Positions 46,484-55,713 of a stretch of DNA of 64,000 bases are shown here, one piece after another (position 1 is the first letter of the stretch; each line of letters starts with the position of its first letter). Both the position numbers and the translations under genes were made by a program. Below the pieces are notes generated by a model. The model ran no database searches and was not told where the DNA came from. It worked only from the letters and a program-made list of their open reading frames with translations. Source of the DNA: Bradyrhizobium sp. CCGB12 (lineage in GTDB: Bacteria; Pseudomonadota; Alphaproteobacteria; Rhizobiales; Xanthobacteraceae). The stretch spans positions 377,152 through 441,151 of the forward strand of contig NZ_JANADO010000002.1 in the NCBI RefSeq assembly GCF_024199845.1. Direction: 5' to 3'.

Positions 46484-46914
46484 CTACCGGGATCTGGGTG
46501 GACGGCGCCTGCCCGAGCCTCTTCTCTCCGCCGCGACCGCCTTGGCCCGCTCCTCGCAGCGGGGGCGCAGCTCCTCCAATTCATCGGCGGAGAGATGTTC
46601 GATGCCGACAAACGAATTCTGGACGCTCCCGGTTCGGATCAGCTCATCCAGCTTGACTTGGATCGCAACACTGTCCCGGTTCTGTAAGTTCTGGATCAGG
46701 AAGACCATCAGAAAGGTCACGATCGTCGTGCCCGTGTTGATGACGAGCTGCTACGTATCGGAGAATCGGAAGAGAGGCCCGTGACGGCCCAAATGACAAC
46801 TACAGAGCAGGCCAGGACAAGGGCCGATGCACGGCCGGCCGCCTGCGAGGGCTTGTTTGCGATGGACGCGAACCACCTCCGCGGCTGCCAGCGTTTTCCT
46901 GGTAGCGCATTCAA
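46484..46914 (-). pseudogene. low-affinity iron permease family protein, decayed
   Basis: Reverse strand: IANKPSQAAGRASALVLACS (start), VVIWAVTGPLFRFSDT, TAG in place of Trp, QLVINTGTTIVTFLMVFLIQ, NLQNRDSVAIQVKLDELIRT. The FxFSDTWQLxINTxTTIxTFLMVFLIQN block is the hallmark of the family, small two-helix membrane proteins. One frameshift near 46760 plus the amber stop inactivate it. Confidence 0.75.
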
Positions 46915-46961
46915 TCCTCCATCCTAATGCACCCATAGCCAAACGCCCTGAACAGCGCCGC

Positions 46962-48050
46962 TCACGGGACGAGCGGAGACGCGGGCGTGCCGAGGTGTTC
47001 GGCGGCGATTGAGAGATGGTCGGGCCTGACGGCGAGAAGCCGCCGATAGTGGGTCTCGTAGATCCGTGCCATTCGGTCCGAGGTGAAGCGCTCTTCGAAG
47101 CGCGCCCGGACGTTGCGGCGGTCGATCCGGGCCAGCTCCTTCACCGCCCGGACCGCCTCCTCTTCGTTTTCGACAATGAACCCGGTCACTCCCTCCTCGA
47201 CGACCTCCGGCACCGATCCGGCACGATAGGCGATCACTGGCGTCCCGCATGCCATCGCCTCGATCATCACCAGGCCGAACGGCTCCGGCCACTTGATCGG
47301 AAACAACTGGGCCGCAGCGTCCGAGAGAAACGGCTGCTTGCCGCGTTCGTCGACCTCGCCGACGAGCTCGACCCGAGCCCCGTCGATCTCTGGCCGGATA
47401 TGGCTCTTGAAGTAGCCGGTTTCGCCGCGAGGCACCTTCGCGGCGATCCGCAACGGCATGCCGGCCGCCCGCGCGATCCGGATGGCATCCTCCGGCCCCT
47501 TGTCCGGCGTGAGCCGTCCGAGGAAGGCGAGGTACGAACCAGGGGCGTAGGATGGCCGAAACAGGCCGGCTGGCAAGCCGTGGTGCACCGTCCCGCACCA
47601 GTTGGCGTCCTTGAGCGGAGCGCGCTGGTTGTCGGAAATCGAGACGAAGCACGCCTCTCGAAATTGCCGGACAACTTCACCGACGCCAGGCAGGTCGAGG
47701 CGCCCATGCAGGGTGGTGAGGAATGGAACCCCGCACCGGCTGAGCGCCGGCAGGTGCAGCCAGTCGATATGCGCATGGATAATTTCGAACTCGCAGGCAC
47801 GACGCGAGACCGCTTCGATCAAGAGCGTCCAGGCCGTGTTCGGGTCGACGCGCGGGCGCCCGAGACGCAAGGCCCGCGGCCACACCGCATGCAGCTCTGC
47901 GCGCGTCCTGGAATCGCCGCTCGCGAACAAGGTCACCTCGTGGCCGAGATCGACCAACTCGTCGACAAGCCAGGCCACGACCCTTTCCGTGCCGCCGTAA
48001 AGTTTCGGGGGAACGCTTTCGGCCAATGGAGCGATCTGGGCGATCCGCAT
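46962..48050 (-). CDS. glycosyltransferase family 4
   Basis: 362 residues, GT-B fold. MRIAQIAPLAESVPPKLYGG with TERVVAWLVDEL is the typical start; FEIIHAHIDWLHLPALSRCG, YLAFLGRLTPDKGPEDAIRI and the retaining-enzyme EPFGLVMIEAMACGTPVIAY (E-x7-E) follow. This subgroup, often near stress genes in rhizobia, may make an osmoprotective or exported sugar polymer; the acceptor is unknown. It lies 12 bases after a 43-residue ORF and probably shares a transcript with that and the PRC-barrel gene. Confidence 0.92.
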   Translation of the reverse strand: MRIAQIAPLAESVPPKLYGGTERVVAWLVDELVDLGHEVTLFASGDSRTRAELHAVWPRALRLGRPRVDPNTAWTLLIEAVSRRACEFEIIHAHIDWLHLPALSRCGVPFLTTLHGRLDLPGVGEVVRQFREACFVSISDNQRAPLKDANWCGTVHHGLPAGLFRPSYAPGSYLAFLGRLTPDKGPEDAIRIARAAGMPLRIAAKVPRGETGYFKSHIRPEIDGARVELVGEVDERGKQPFLSDAAAQLFPIKWPEPFGLVMIEAMACGTPVIAYRAGSVPEVVEEGVTGFIVENEEEAVRAVKELARIDRRNVRARFEERFTSDRMARIYETHYRRLLAVRPDHLSIAAEHLGTPASPLVP

Positions 48051-48062
48051 CGGCCTCCGCCC

Positions 48063-48194
48063 TCAGCTCTCCGCGGCGCTACGCGAGCTTGCGCATACCA
48101 GCAGAACACCGACGGCAAGCGCGATGAGGACCGTTCCCGCCGATGTTACGGCACGTCCGTCGGCGCGCCCGCGGCGCGCAAAAACCGTTTTCAT
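48063..48194 (-). CDS. small membrane protein (43 aa)
   Basis: ATG 48194 after GCGAGG: MKTVFARRGRADGRAVTSAG, TVLIALAVGVLLVCASSRSA. Basic start, one membrane helix. Between the PRC-barrel gene and the glycosyltransferase, same strand. A GGAAC at 48229-48225 with GTT 16 bases on could be a further EcfG-like promoter. Confidence 0.5.
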   Translation of the reverse strand: MKTVFARRGRADGRAVTSAGTVLIALAVGVLLVCASSRSAAES

Positions 48195-48260
48195 AGTGCC
48201 TCGCAAACCGACCGCGACGGCTTCGTTCCTGTACGTAACGCGCTGTGTCCGACCGCCTGG

Positions 48261-48620
48261 CTAGGCAACCGGCACCCCATAGTAGTCGTCGACCGAGCGC
48301 CTCGTTTGCGCGTCCCAACTCCAACTGCTCTCGTCGGCGTATTTCGGGGCGCCGCGGAGCTGATCCTGGGTGAGGCCGGTGACGTATCCGCCGAGGTTCG
48401 TGTCGTACTTCAGCGTTTGCCACGGCAGCGGGTAATGATCGTCCCCGATGCCGAACAAGCCGCCGAAGCTGAGCACCGCGTAGGACACCTTGCCGCTGAT
48501 CTTATCAATCATGACGCGCTCGATGTAACCGACTTTCTGCCCGTCCGGCCCGTACACGTCCGTGCCTTCGACCTTATCGCTTCCAATGAGACTGGCGGTC
48601 TCCCGATCTTCCATGGCCAT
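48261..48620 (-). CDS. PRC-barrel domain protein
   Basis: 119 residues from ATG 48620, five bases after AGGAGG. LIGSDKVEGTDVYGPDGQKV, GYIERVMIDKISGKVSYAVL, SFGGLFGIGDDHYPLPWQTL is a textbook PRC-barrel, here without signal peptide or membrane helix. These cytoplasmic PRC proteins are stress-linked and thought to be adaptor folds. A full EcfG consensus lies 33 bases upstream. Confidence 0.92.
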   Translation of the reverse strand: MAMEDRETASLIGSDKVEGTDVYGPDGQKVGYIERVMIDKISGKVSYAVLSFGGLFGIGDDHYPLPWQTLKYDTNLGGYVTGLTQDQLRGAPKYADESSWSWDAQTRRSVDDYYGVPVA

Positions 48621-48652
48621 GTCGACCTCCTGGAGTTTGCGGTTTAGCGGTC

Positions 48653-48678
48653 AACGGAAGCGACCACCCATCCGTTCC
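48653..48678 (-). promoter_or_regulatory. EcfG-type promoter of the PRC-barrel gene
   Basis: Reverse strand: GGAAC (48678-48674), 17 bases, CGTT (48656-48653). Full consensus, 33 bases before ATG. Confidence 0.65.
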
Positions 48679-48790
48679 TAAAGCAGCGACCGAGTGCGGC
48701 AAGGGGGGCCAGCCCTTCGAGGATCTGTCTGTCGGAATCGGCGCGAATGTTTATCGGCTACACGTCTTGGTGCCGGCGCTATTTCTGACC

Positions 48791-48998
48791 CTAAGGTACC
48801 TGGGCATTCGAGTTGTTCGGTTTTTTCTTGTTGGCCTCGTGGTGCCCTATCACGCATCGGCCGCAGCACCAAGTTTGCCATGCCCGGCCATGTGGCCAGC
48901 GACTCCGCCAACGATTGCACCCTTGATGCAACCCTCCGCTTCCCCGGCGAAATCGACGCAAGCGCCAACAGGCATACGGCGGCCAGGATCGGTTTCGT
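48791..48998 (-). pseudogene. glycine-zipper small secreted protein, decayed
   Basis: Reverse strand, three frames: TKPILAAVCLLALASISPG (signal peptide, its start ATG changed to ACG), then AEGCIKGAIVGGVAGHMAGH and GKLGAAA, then CVIGHHEANKKKPNNSNAQV. The GxxxGxxxG-like middle is a glycine-zipper motif of outer-membrane-associated small proteins. Two shifts and the lost start make it inactive. Confidence 0.6.
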
Positions 48999-49083
48999 GG
49001 CCGTCCTCCACTCTCCAGTTGTCGCTGATCAAGTCCCGGCAAGAAGACACGTTCCGAAGGATCGACCCGGGAGCTGGTGATCC

Positions 49084-49275
49084 TCAGGCCGCGTCCAGAT
49101 TGCCCTGCGCGGAGACCCGCGACGCGGTGCGGCGGAGCCGCCCGGTCTCCTCACTGCCGCACCTGGGACATCTGAAGGTGATCTCGGGCCGCGTAAGCAC
49201 CTTCTGAGCGCCGACGGCCATCGGCCAGGCACCGCACTTCGGACAGTTCACCAGCAGATCATTGGTTTCGAGCAT
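49084..49275 (-). CDS. zinc-ribbon protein (63 aa)
   Basis: MLETNDLLVNCPKCGAWPMA, VGAQKVLTRPEITFRCPRCG: two CPxCG knuckles 25 residues apart bind one zinc. The rest is short and polar. ATG follows GAGGAG. An EcfG-like promoter lies 36 bases upstream, divergent from that of polX. Function unknown; small rubredoxin-like ribbons can bind nucleic acid or partner proteins. Confidence 0.8.
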   Translation of the reverse strand: MLETNDLLVNCPKCGAWPMAVGAQKVLTRPEITFRCPRCGSEETGRLRRTASRVSAQGNLDAA

Positions 49276-49310
49276 GGCGACGGCTCCTCAACCTACGCCC
49301 CACAGCTGCC

Positions 49311-49335
49311 AACCACGCGACGAAACAGCCGTTCC
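49311..49335 (-). promoter_or_regulatory. EcfG-type promoter of the zinc-ribbon gene
   Basis: Reverse strand: GGAAC (49335-49331), 17 bases, GTT (49313-49311). Confidence 0.6.
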
Positions 49336-49376
49336 CCGCATTCACGCAGCATCTCAATGGTCGAGGTGAGCGAGCC

Positions 49377-49402
49377 GGAACCGCGCCTCCCAGCGAGCCG
49401 TT
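49377..49402 (+). promoter_or_regulatory. EcfG-type promoter of polX
   Basis: GGAAC 49377-49381, 17 bases, CGTT 49399-49402, full consensus, 30 bases before ATG 49432. Confidence 0.65.
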
Positions 49403-49431
49403 GACATCGCGCTACATTCCTCGGAGGCACG

Positions 49432-51114
49432 ATGCCTAAGGCTGGCACGCAAGAGATCGCGAGACTACTGCGCGAGTACGCGCAGCGGAGTGCGTTGCGC
49501 GGCGGCAACCCATATCGCGCGAAGGCCTATTCGCGGGCAGCGGACAGCCTGGCTGCGCTCGGCGTCCCCATCGAGCGTCTCATCGACGAGGGCAGGCTGA
49601 CCGAGATACCTGGCGTCGGCGAAGCCATTGCCGACATCATTACCAAGCTACACCGCGCCGGCACGCACCCCAGCCTGGTGAAGCTCCGGCAGGACATTCC
49701 CGCCGGTGTCCTGGAGCTGTTGAGCGTGCCCGGTCTGCGGCCCGAAAAGGTGCTGCGGCTCTACAAGGACCTCGGCATCATCTCGCTTGCCGAGCTGGAG
49801 CGGGCGGCGAAGGACGACCGGATCAAGAAGGCTAAGGGGCTCGGCGCGGCATTGCAGACCAAGGTCCTGCAGAACCTGGCGATCGCGAAAGGCGGCCAAG
49901 GTCGGTTGCACCTGCATCGCGCCGCCGCACTGCTCGAACATGCGAAGGAGTCCCTCCAAAAATCCCGACCCGAGCTCAAGAGACTGACCATCGCCGGCGA
50001 CTTCAGACGCGGCTGCGAGCTGGTCGGAGATCTGGCGATCGTCGCCGAGACACCCGGCAGCGGCGGAGAGGCGGACGTCATCGACACGGCGGGGCTGCAG
50101 GTCCACCTCGCCGATCGCGAGCACTTCGGGGCGGTCCTGCTGCACGCCACAGGCTCGCCGGTCCATCTGGAGCAGCTTCGCCTCCTCGCGGAAAAGAAGG
50201 GAATGCGCCTCGAACAGGACGGGCTGCACAAGGGACGCAGCGTGGTCGCGGGCACCGAAGAGGACATTTACCGGGCGCTCGGGCTTTCCTTCGTCGAGCC
50301 CGAATTGCGGGAGGGACGCGGCGAGATTGATCGCGCCCTGAAAGGAGAGCTGTCGAAGCTCGTAGCCGATCAGGACCTGCGCGGCATCCTGCATTGCCAT
50401 ACGGATGCCTCCGACGGGACCGAGACGCTCGAGACGATGGCGAAGGCCACGCTGAAGCGAGGCTTCGAATACTTTGGCGTCGCCGATCACTCGAAATCGG
50501 CGCACTATGCCGGAGGCCTGTCGCTCGAGCAGATCAAGGAACAGCATCGGGAGGCCGACCGGCTCAACAAGAAGTTCGGTAAGGACTTCCGGATCCTGAA
50601 GGGAATCGAATCCGACATCTTGGCAGATGGATCGCTCGACTATCCGGACGACGTGCTGGAAGGCTTCGATTTCGTGGTCGCCAGCATTCACGGACGTTTC
50701 AAGCTGGACCGGAAAGCCCAGACCCAGCGCTTGCTGCGCGCAATCGCCAATCCCTACACTACTATCATCGGTCACATGACTGGACGCCAGCTCCAGCGTC
50801 GGCCGGGGTATGAGATCGACGTCGAAAAAGTGTTGCGCGCCTGCGCCAAGCACGATGTCGCGGTCGAGATCAACGCGCATCCATGGCGGCTCGATCTCGA
50901 TTGGCGCTGGCATCAGGCAGCACTCGAACTCGGCTGCATGATGAGCATCAATCCCGACGCCCATTCGATCCGCGAGCTCGACCACATGCACTGGGGCGTC
51001 GAGATGGCACGCAAAGGCGGCATCCCCGCGGACCGGGTCCTGAACGCGATGACCCTTGCCGAAATAATCCGCCATTTGAAACGGAAACGGCGAGCTCTGT
51101 CCCGAGTGGCTTAG
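49432..51114 (+). CDS. polX: PolX-family protein (polymerase-like plus PHP domain)
   Basis: 560 residues from ATG 49432, after GGAGGC. Order: helix-hairpin-helix 8-kDa domain (LREYAQRSALRGGNPYRAKA, VGEAIADIITKLHRAGTHP), palm-like domain (AGDFRRGCELVGDLAIVAET), then a PHP domain (GILHCHTDASDGTETLETMA, YFGVADHSKSAHYAGGLS, VEINAHPWRLD). PHP metal ligands HCHTDAS, DHS and NAHP are present, so 3'-5' exonuclease/AP-endonuclease activity is plausible. The polymerase site is altered: the normal GDxD is GDLA, and the third Asp (VDLR) reads VHLA. Likely a base-excision repair nuclease of the stress response. The same change is in the decayed copy. Confidence 0.9.
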   Translation: MPKAGTQEIARLLREYAQRSALRGGNPYRAKAYSRAADSLAALGVPIERLIDEGRLTEIPGVGEAIADIITKLHRAGTHPSLVKLRQDIPAGVLELLSVPGLRPEKVLRLYKDLGIISLAELERAAKDDRIKKAKGLGAALQTKVLQNLAIAKGGQGRLHLHRAAALLEHAKESLQKSRPELKRLTIAGDFRRGCELVGDLAIVAETPGSGGEADVIDTAGLQVHLADREHFGAVLLHATGSPVHLEQLRLLAEKKGMRLEQDGLHKGRSVVAGTEEDIYRALGLSFVEPELREGRGEIDRALKGELSKLVADQDLRGILHCHTDASDGTETLETMAKATLKRGFEYFGVADHSKSAHYAGGLSLEQIKEQHREADRLNKKFGKDFRILKGIESDILADGSLDYPDDVLEGFDFVVASIHGRFKLDRKAQTQRLLRAIANPYTTIIGHMTGRQLQRRPGYEIDVEKVLRACAKHDVAVEINAHPWRLDLDWRWHQAALELGCMMSINPDAHSIRELDHMHWGVEMARKGGIPADRVLNAMTLAEIIRHLKRKRRALSRVA

Positions 51115-51767
51115 TTGAAGGGACCTGCTCACCCACCCCTCCCCGAGTTTGACGGAGCGGTAGCGCTCGCGATGGCACAGGGGCGTCCTAAGCAAAACGG
51201 CCATGAAGCCGGATTGATCTTCCGACGCGGCGGATCGCCTGGCCCGAAGCTGGCATCGCACCCGGACTGCCGCCGGGTGGCAAGAAGTGGTTCGAAAAGA
51301 CGGGTGTAACCGACCTGGACGCCGGAGTTACCTTCAGTGCTCCGCACCCACTTCGTTCATTCCCGTCGAGGCCCCTCGAATCGGTCGGGACAAGGCATGA
51401 ACCTGAACGACGATGTCATTTATCGCGGCTTTCGGTTCGGGCCGTCCAAACTCATCCCGGACTTTCCCGCGGCTTGGTTCGTTGCAATGATCGCCTCCGT
51501 CGGAATTTCTCCTCGGTCACTTGGCTCTGTCAGAGATGTTGCAAGAGGCGCAAATGCGCCGGCTATTCGGTATGGAACTCCCGTCTCCGTGCTCGCGATC
51601 GGCGGTCGCTGGCTAACGGAAACACGAATTTTGACTGGTAAAGCCACTCGGCGTCGTGTCCGCTGGGGAAGTCCTGGAGAGCTAGACCGGAAGCGACCGG
51701 CTGACCTTTTCGAAATAGCAGCATGCGCTTCGGCACGTGCTGGATATCCGAATGGGACATAAGCCTT
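51115..51767. other. no gene supported
   Basis: A forward frame at 51337-51762 stays open but shows no motif or ribosome site. Nothing else recognised. Confidence 0.35.
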
Positions 51768-52130
51768 CTAGGCGCGAAGCCGTGTGATGGTCTGAGGCAA
51801 GGATGCAAAAAGAAGCACTACGCAAACGCAAAGCAGCACAATGTCCTTGAATAAGAACTCGCCGGCCAAGTTCCACGCCATCGGGTCGGTCGAAATGCTC
51901 CACTTGACCACTCCGGGAGTGGTGAAGAAGAACGACCAGGTCACCATGAAAGTAACGACCCCCATGAACGAACCCAATGCCGAAAGTACCGGACTGAATG
52001 CGCCAGCAATCAGCAAGATCGCAATGACGAATTCGGTTACACCAAGGACGTAAGCTTCCCCCCTGAAACCGAAGAGCGACAACCAGGAAACCAGGGACCA
52101 CCTCGGCCTCGCATTCGCGATCCTTCCGTC
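51768..52130 (-). pseudogene. DUF417 / YkgB-type membrane protein, N-terminally truncated
   Basis: Reverse strand: LVSWLSLFGFRGEAYVLGVT, EFVIAILLIAGAFSPVLSAL, GSFMGVVTFMVTWSFFFTTP, FKDIVLLCVCVVLLFASL. The order matches the last two thirds of YkgB-like (DoxX-related) inner-membrane proteins. The first helix is missing; the frame runs directly on from the esterase remnant upstream, so the two were joined by a deletion. Confidence 0.7.
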
Positions 52131-52149
52131 AGAACGGCGCGTCCCAAGG

Positions 52150-53368
52150 TCGATGGCTCGCGCTGCCATGGTGTCAAGCATCCGTAGCGCTCGCGGGGCA
52201 CCCGCTGCTGCTTCCGGATCGACGCTGTCGAGATAGACAAGAACCGCCGCGATCGACCCGCGCATGTTGTAGATGTCGAGGCCGTAGAATCCCGCACGTT
52301 CGCCCGGCGGCTGCCGTTCGTTGTGACCGCGCATCTAGTCCACGAACGAGCTGACATCCGTATTCCGCCACATCCAGTTCGGAAATCGCTCGAACGGCGC
52401 CTCCTGTGCGCGCATTCGGGCTCTATGGCGAACGTGGCGGTCGACTGCGTCAGGCCAGTCCGCCTGAACCGCGACCACGGTCAAACGGTGCTCTCGATTA
52501 GCCGGCGCGTGATTGCGGCGCGCGCCTGGTAGAACTCCGGGGTGCCGTGGCTGGCTTCGCCCAACAACACGACGCGTGCACGGCCGAGCCGGTCGAACAG
52601 AATCCCGAACGCAGGATCGTCGAAAGGTGGCGACGGCTCGGCGCCAACGCGGATCATGTCCGTGACGGATTGCGCCCGCCCCCCGGCCGGAGCATGGTTG
52701 CGGGCCGACCGCCTGCCATTCTCGGCCCATCCCTGCTCCCCGATCAGCGGCACGAAGCGGACGGCGCCGAAAGTTTCTTCGTCGTAGTCCGTCCCGGTTC
52801 GGCGGGTGATTCGAAGCAGCTATTGTTCGCCCTTGAAATTGCCGACGGGGATGACGAGGCGGCCGTCGATCGCCAACTGCAGCCTGAGCGCGTCCGGCAC
52901 CGAGGGACCGCTGGCGGCGACCAGAAACGCGTCGAATGGCGCTTCATCGGGCAATCCGCGCGTGCCATCGCCGGTATGAACGATGCAGTTCGTGTATCTG
53001 AGCTTGGCCAGCCGATCCGTGGCCGTCCGCGCTAGCGCGTCATCGCGCTCAATCGTATGGACGATTTCGGCGAGTTGAGAAGCGACTGCCGCGGCATAGC
53101 CCGAGCCCGTGCCGACTTCGAGAACCTTGTCGGCCGGCTTCAGCTCGGCCGCTTCGATCATGGCCGCGACGATGTAAGGCTGCGAGATAGTCTGGCCGTT
53201 CGCGATCGGCAGCGCGCCATCGTCGTAGGCGAATTCCTCGAATCCTGGCTGCAGGGAGCGTTCCCGCGGGACCCAGCGCATGGTGTCCAATATCCGGATG
53301 TCGCGAATGCCGCGGCGAGCGAGCTGAACATCGACCATCCGGTTGCGAAGTTCTGTAAATTCACTCAT
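52150..53368 (-). pseudogene. isoaspartyl methyltransferase / erythromycin-esterase fusion, decayed
   Basis: ATG 53368: a complete Pcm-like domain (MVDVQLARRGIRDIRILDTM, VLEVGTGSGYAAAVASQLAE SAM site, IPVGNFKGEQ). A TAG at about 52822, in place of a Glu, interrupts the frame, which continues LLRITRRTGTDYDEETFGAV, PLIGEQGW and an erythromycin-esterase-like domain: RARVVLLGEASHGTPEFYQA, then after a shift VVAVQADWPDAVDRHVRHRA, FPNWMWRNTDVSSFVD, TAG for Trp, and GFYGLDIYNMRGSIAAVLVY. The C-terminal half of the esterase is deleted. Such two-domain proteins are known in rhizobia. The methyltransferase alone (183 residues) might still be made. Confidence 0.8.
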
Positions 53369-53548
53369 GCGCCTCGCCCGTCGAACATGCGGCTGCGTAA
53401 GCCAAGTGGGAAGGAGGCGACCGGTTCCTTTCCGCTAGCAAGACGGAACGATATTATACGAATGGGTTGTACAGTATGGTTCGTGGAGGCCGGCAGAGAG
53501 GTCTCCTCCTCCAGGCGTGTAGGCATATGGTAATCGATACAGGGCCCA
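53369..53548. other. intergenic between divergent genes
   Basis: 53446-53469 holds GGAAC-N16-GTT on the forward strand, one base short of the usual spacing. No other signal. Confidence 0.3.
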
Positions 53549-54706
53549 GTGCGCATTCCTGCACCAATCGCTTACATAGTCCTCTACGTCGCCCTCTATG
53601 CGGCGTTCGGCGCCGCATCTCCATTCTGGCCAAAATTTTTCGAAACGAGAGATCTAGCGTCACCGCAGATCGGTCTGATTCTTGCTGCCGCAATGCTGAC
53701 GCGGCTCGTTTCCGGACCGTTATTTGCTGTGCTGGCGGATCGCCTCGGGTCATTGCGTCTCATGCTAGCAGGCTGCGCTGCCGCGGCGGCTTCAGCAGCT
53801 GTCGCGCTGCTCTGGGCCGATAGATTCTGGCTGCTGCTTCCTGTCGCGTTGGTTCAGGCTGCCGCCCTCGCGCCCACCACCTCCATTGCCGATGCCTTAT
53901 CGGTCAACGCAGCGAGGCCTCGGTTCATGGGAAGGCCATTCGAGTACGGCTGGATACGAGGGGCTGCCTCCGCGGCTTTCGTCCTGGGAACACTCATCGC
54001 CGGTCAGCTCGTAAGCCCAGCCGATCTTACTGCAGTTATTTGGATGAATGCCGCCTTCCTGATCGCCGCGACTGGCGCTACTGCATTGCTACCTGGACAA
54101 GTCCAATCGCGGAGATCGTCGTCCTTTGCTGCGTCAGAAATGAAAGTCCTGATGAGCGTGTCGCAGTTTCGAACGATGATTATCGCGTCAGCTTTGATCT
54201 ATGGCAGTCATGCGGTGCACGATGCATTTGCGGTGATCAGGTGGAGCGATGCGGACATCAGCACTTCCACGATCAGCTTCCTGTGGTCGGAAGCGGTAGT
54301 TGCTGAAGTGCTGGTGTTCATGCTCGCCGGTCCGGCACTCCTGGATAGGTTGGGCGTGCGTGGCGCGGCTGTCTTGGCAGCCGCGGCCGGAATCCTCCGC
54401 TGGTCCGTAGCGGCAATAACGACCTCCGTATTGCTGCTCTCGCTCATACAGCCGTTACACGGATTAACGTTCGCTCTGCTTCATCTCGCTTGCATGCGGA
54501 TGATGGCGATGCTGGTCACCGCAAGCGTCGCTGCAACGGCGCAAGCACTTTATGCGTTTGGCTCAGGGGTGCTGACGGCTGTACTGACCTTTTTGTCCGG
54601 TGCACTGTATGCTTCCTATGCTGGAGCGGCGTTTCTTCCTATGGCGGTGCTCTGTGTCCTCGCGCTCCCATTCGCCTGGTTTGGCTTCGCCAAAGAGAGG
54701 GACTGA
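53549..54706 (+). CDS. MFS transporter (LacY/HcaT-like)
   Basis: 385 residues from GTG 53549, twelve predicted helices. IVLYVALYAAFGAASPFWPK is the family's first helix; LFAVLADRLGSLRLMLAG gives the DRxG loop 2-3 motif. RPFEYGWIRGAASAAFVLGT matches the G.IR.WGS motif of the MFS_1-like (3-phenylpropionate/nucleoside transporter) group. Substrate unknown. Stand-alone gene, intact. Confidence 0.88.
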   Translation: MRIPAPIAYIVLYVALYAAFGAASPFWPKFFETRDLASPQIGLILAAAMLTRLVSGPLFAVLADRLGSLRLMLAGCAAAAASAAVALLWADRFWLLLPVALVQAAALAPTTSIADALSVNAARPRFMGRPFEYGWIRGAASAAFVLGTLIAGQLVSPADLTAVIWMNAAFLIAATGATALLPGQVQSRRSSSFAASEMKVLMSVSQFRTMIIASALIYGSHAVHDAFAVIRWSDADISTSTISFLWSEAVVAEVLVFMLAGPALLDRLGVRGAAVLAAAAGILRWSVAAITTSVLLLSLIQPLHGLTFALLHLACMRMMAMLVTASVAATAQALYAFGSGVLTAVLTFLSGALYASYAGAAFLPMAVLCVLALPFAWFGFAKERD

Positions 54707-55038
54707 TCCTTCCCTCGAGCAAACGGGAAACGGGTGCCGTTCTAGCTCCACCGACCAGCGCATTCGGCCTGCGCCTTCTGTCTCGGACGCTCGATAAGGT
54801 CGCGACCAATCGCGACAGCGAAATGAGGGAGAGAGTGTCAGTCAATCCCGTTGATGTACAAGCTGTTTTTCCTCTCAGCACGCGGGCACCTACGGGCCTC
54901 TCTACTAGATATTGGTCCGGCCGCACCGGCTCCGCGAGCCTCAGTGTAGGATAGTGTAGAAAGAGTAGCGGGGCTCCGCTGCACGCTGATCCACTGTTCC
55001 GGATTCGTGTTGTTTTATAGACGGGAGCTTAACTGGAT
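54707..55038. other. no gene supported
   Basis: Nothing recognised. Confidence 0.35.
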
Positions 55039-55699
55039 TCAGCCACGGACTTGCGAACGCACCAGATCCCGATACGGCGCTCCTAGCCGGACTTGCCCCA
55101 GAGCTTTCAGGATAAAGCGAATCTGGCCGCGCAGGCCTGCTTCGGTATCTTCGCCGTGCTGAACGCAGTGCTCGATCAGAATTGGATGAAGAAATGGCAT
55201 GAACGCGGATCTGACCGCTCGCGCCGCTTCCGCGGCATCTTCGACGTCGAACTCGCCCCCATCAGCACCCTTGCGTATGATGGCCTCCAAGATCATCAGC
55301 ATCCGCTCGATGTGCACCTAGATGATCGGCCAGTTCTCCTCTATGGCGGCCACGATCAGATCGTGCATGGGCTTTGCCTTTGACCAGCATCATCTTGCTG
55401 TGGTGGTGAAGACTGGTCAGCAGTTGATCGAGCTTCTCGGTCGCCGGTGCGTCCTCGCGTGCAATCGCAGAGGCGGTTGCGGCAACCTCGTCCACAATGC
55501 GCTCGCAGATGGACTCGTTGATCGCATTCCTGGAGGGAAAGAAGCGATAGATATTCGCCGGGCTCATGCCGAGTTCGGCGGCGATGTCGGCCACCGACGT
55601 CCTGTGGTGACCGACGCGGCGAAAGCGCTCTTCCGCTGCTCCCAGGATCCGGGCGCGGGCCTCGTCGGACTCTTTTCCCGTTCGGACCGGACGATCCAT
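55039..55699 (-). pseudogene. TetR-family regulator, frameshifted
   Basis: ATG 55699: ARARILGAAEERFRRVGHHR, TSVADIAAELGMSPANIYRF is a typical TetR helix-turn-helix. At about 55385 the frame shifts; the next frame reads MHDLIVAAIEENWPII, a TAG, then VHIERMLMILEAIIRKGADG and AFMPFLHPILIEHCVQHGED. It sits 14 bases upstream of nothing but is convergent-free: the RND permease gene ends just below it on the same strand. Two lesions make a full protein impossible. Confidence 0.8.
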
Positions 55700-55713
55700 G
55701 CAGCAATAGAGCC

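Noticed and set aside
52820..54706. Methyltransferase, esterase and MFS genes as a macrolide-resistance cassette
   Set aside because: The esterase is decayed and of the rhizobial fused type, the MFS belongs to a LacY/HcaT-like group, and the genes are divergent without shared control.
32149..55325. Several in-frame TAG stops in otherwise conserved frames (32149, 46282 region, 46750 region, 52345 region, 52822, 55322) could hint at amber recoding
   Set aside because: They replace different residues (Trp, Glu, Gln positions), occur beside frameshifts and deletions in the same genes, and intact genes do not need TAG read-through. Ordinary pseudogene decay explains them.
1255..55699. All frameshifts might be sequencing errors
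   Set aside because: Possible for single-indel genes such as glgX, the HWE kinase and hsp20 copy 2, but the long intact genes (RND pump, cyclase, polX, kinases) show none, and many wrecks also have deletions, truncations or inversions that base errors cannot cause.
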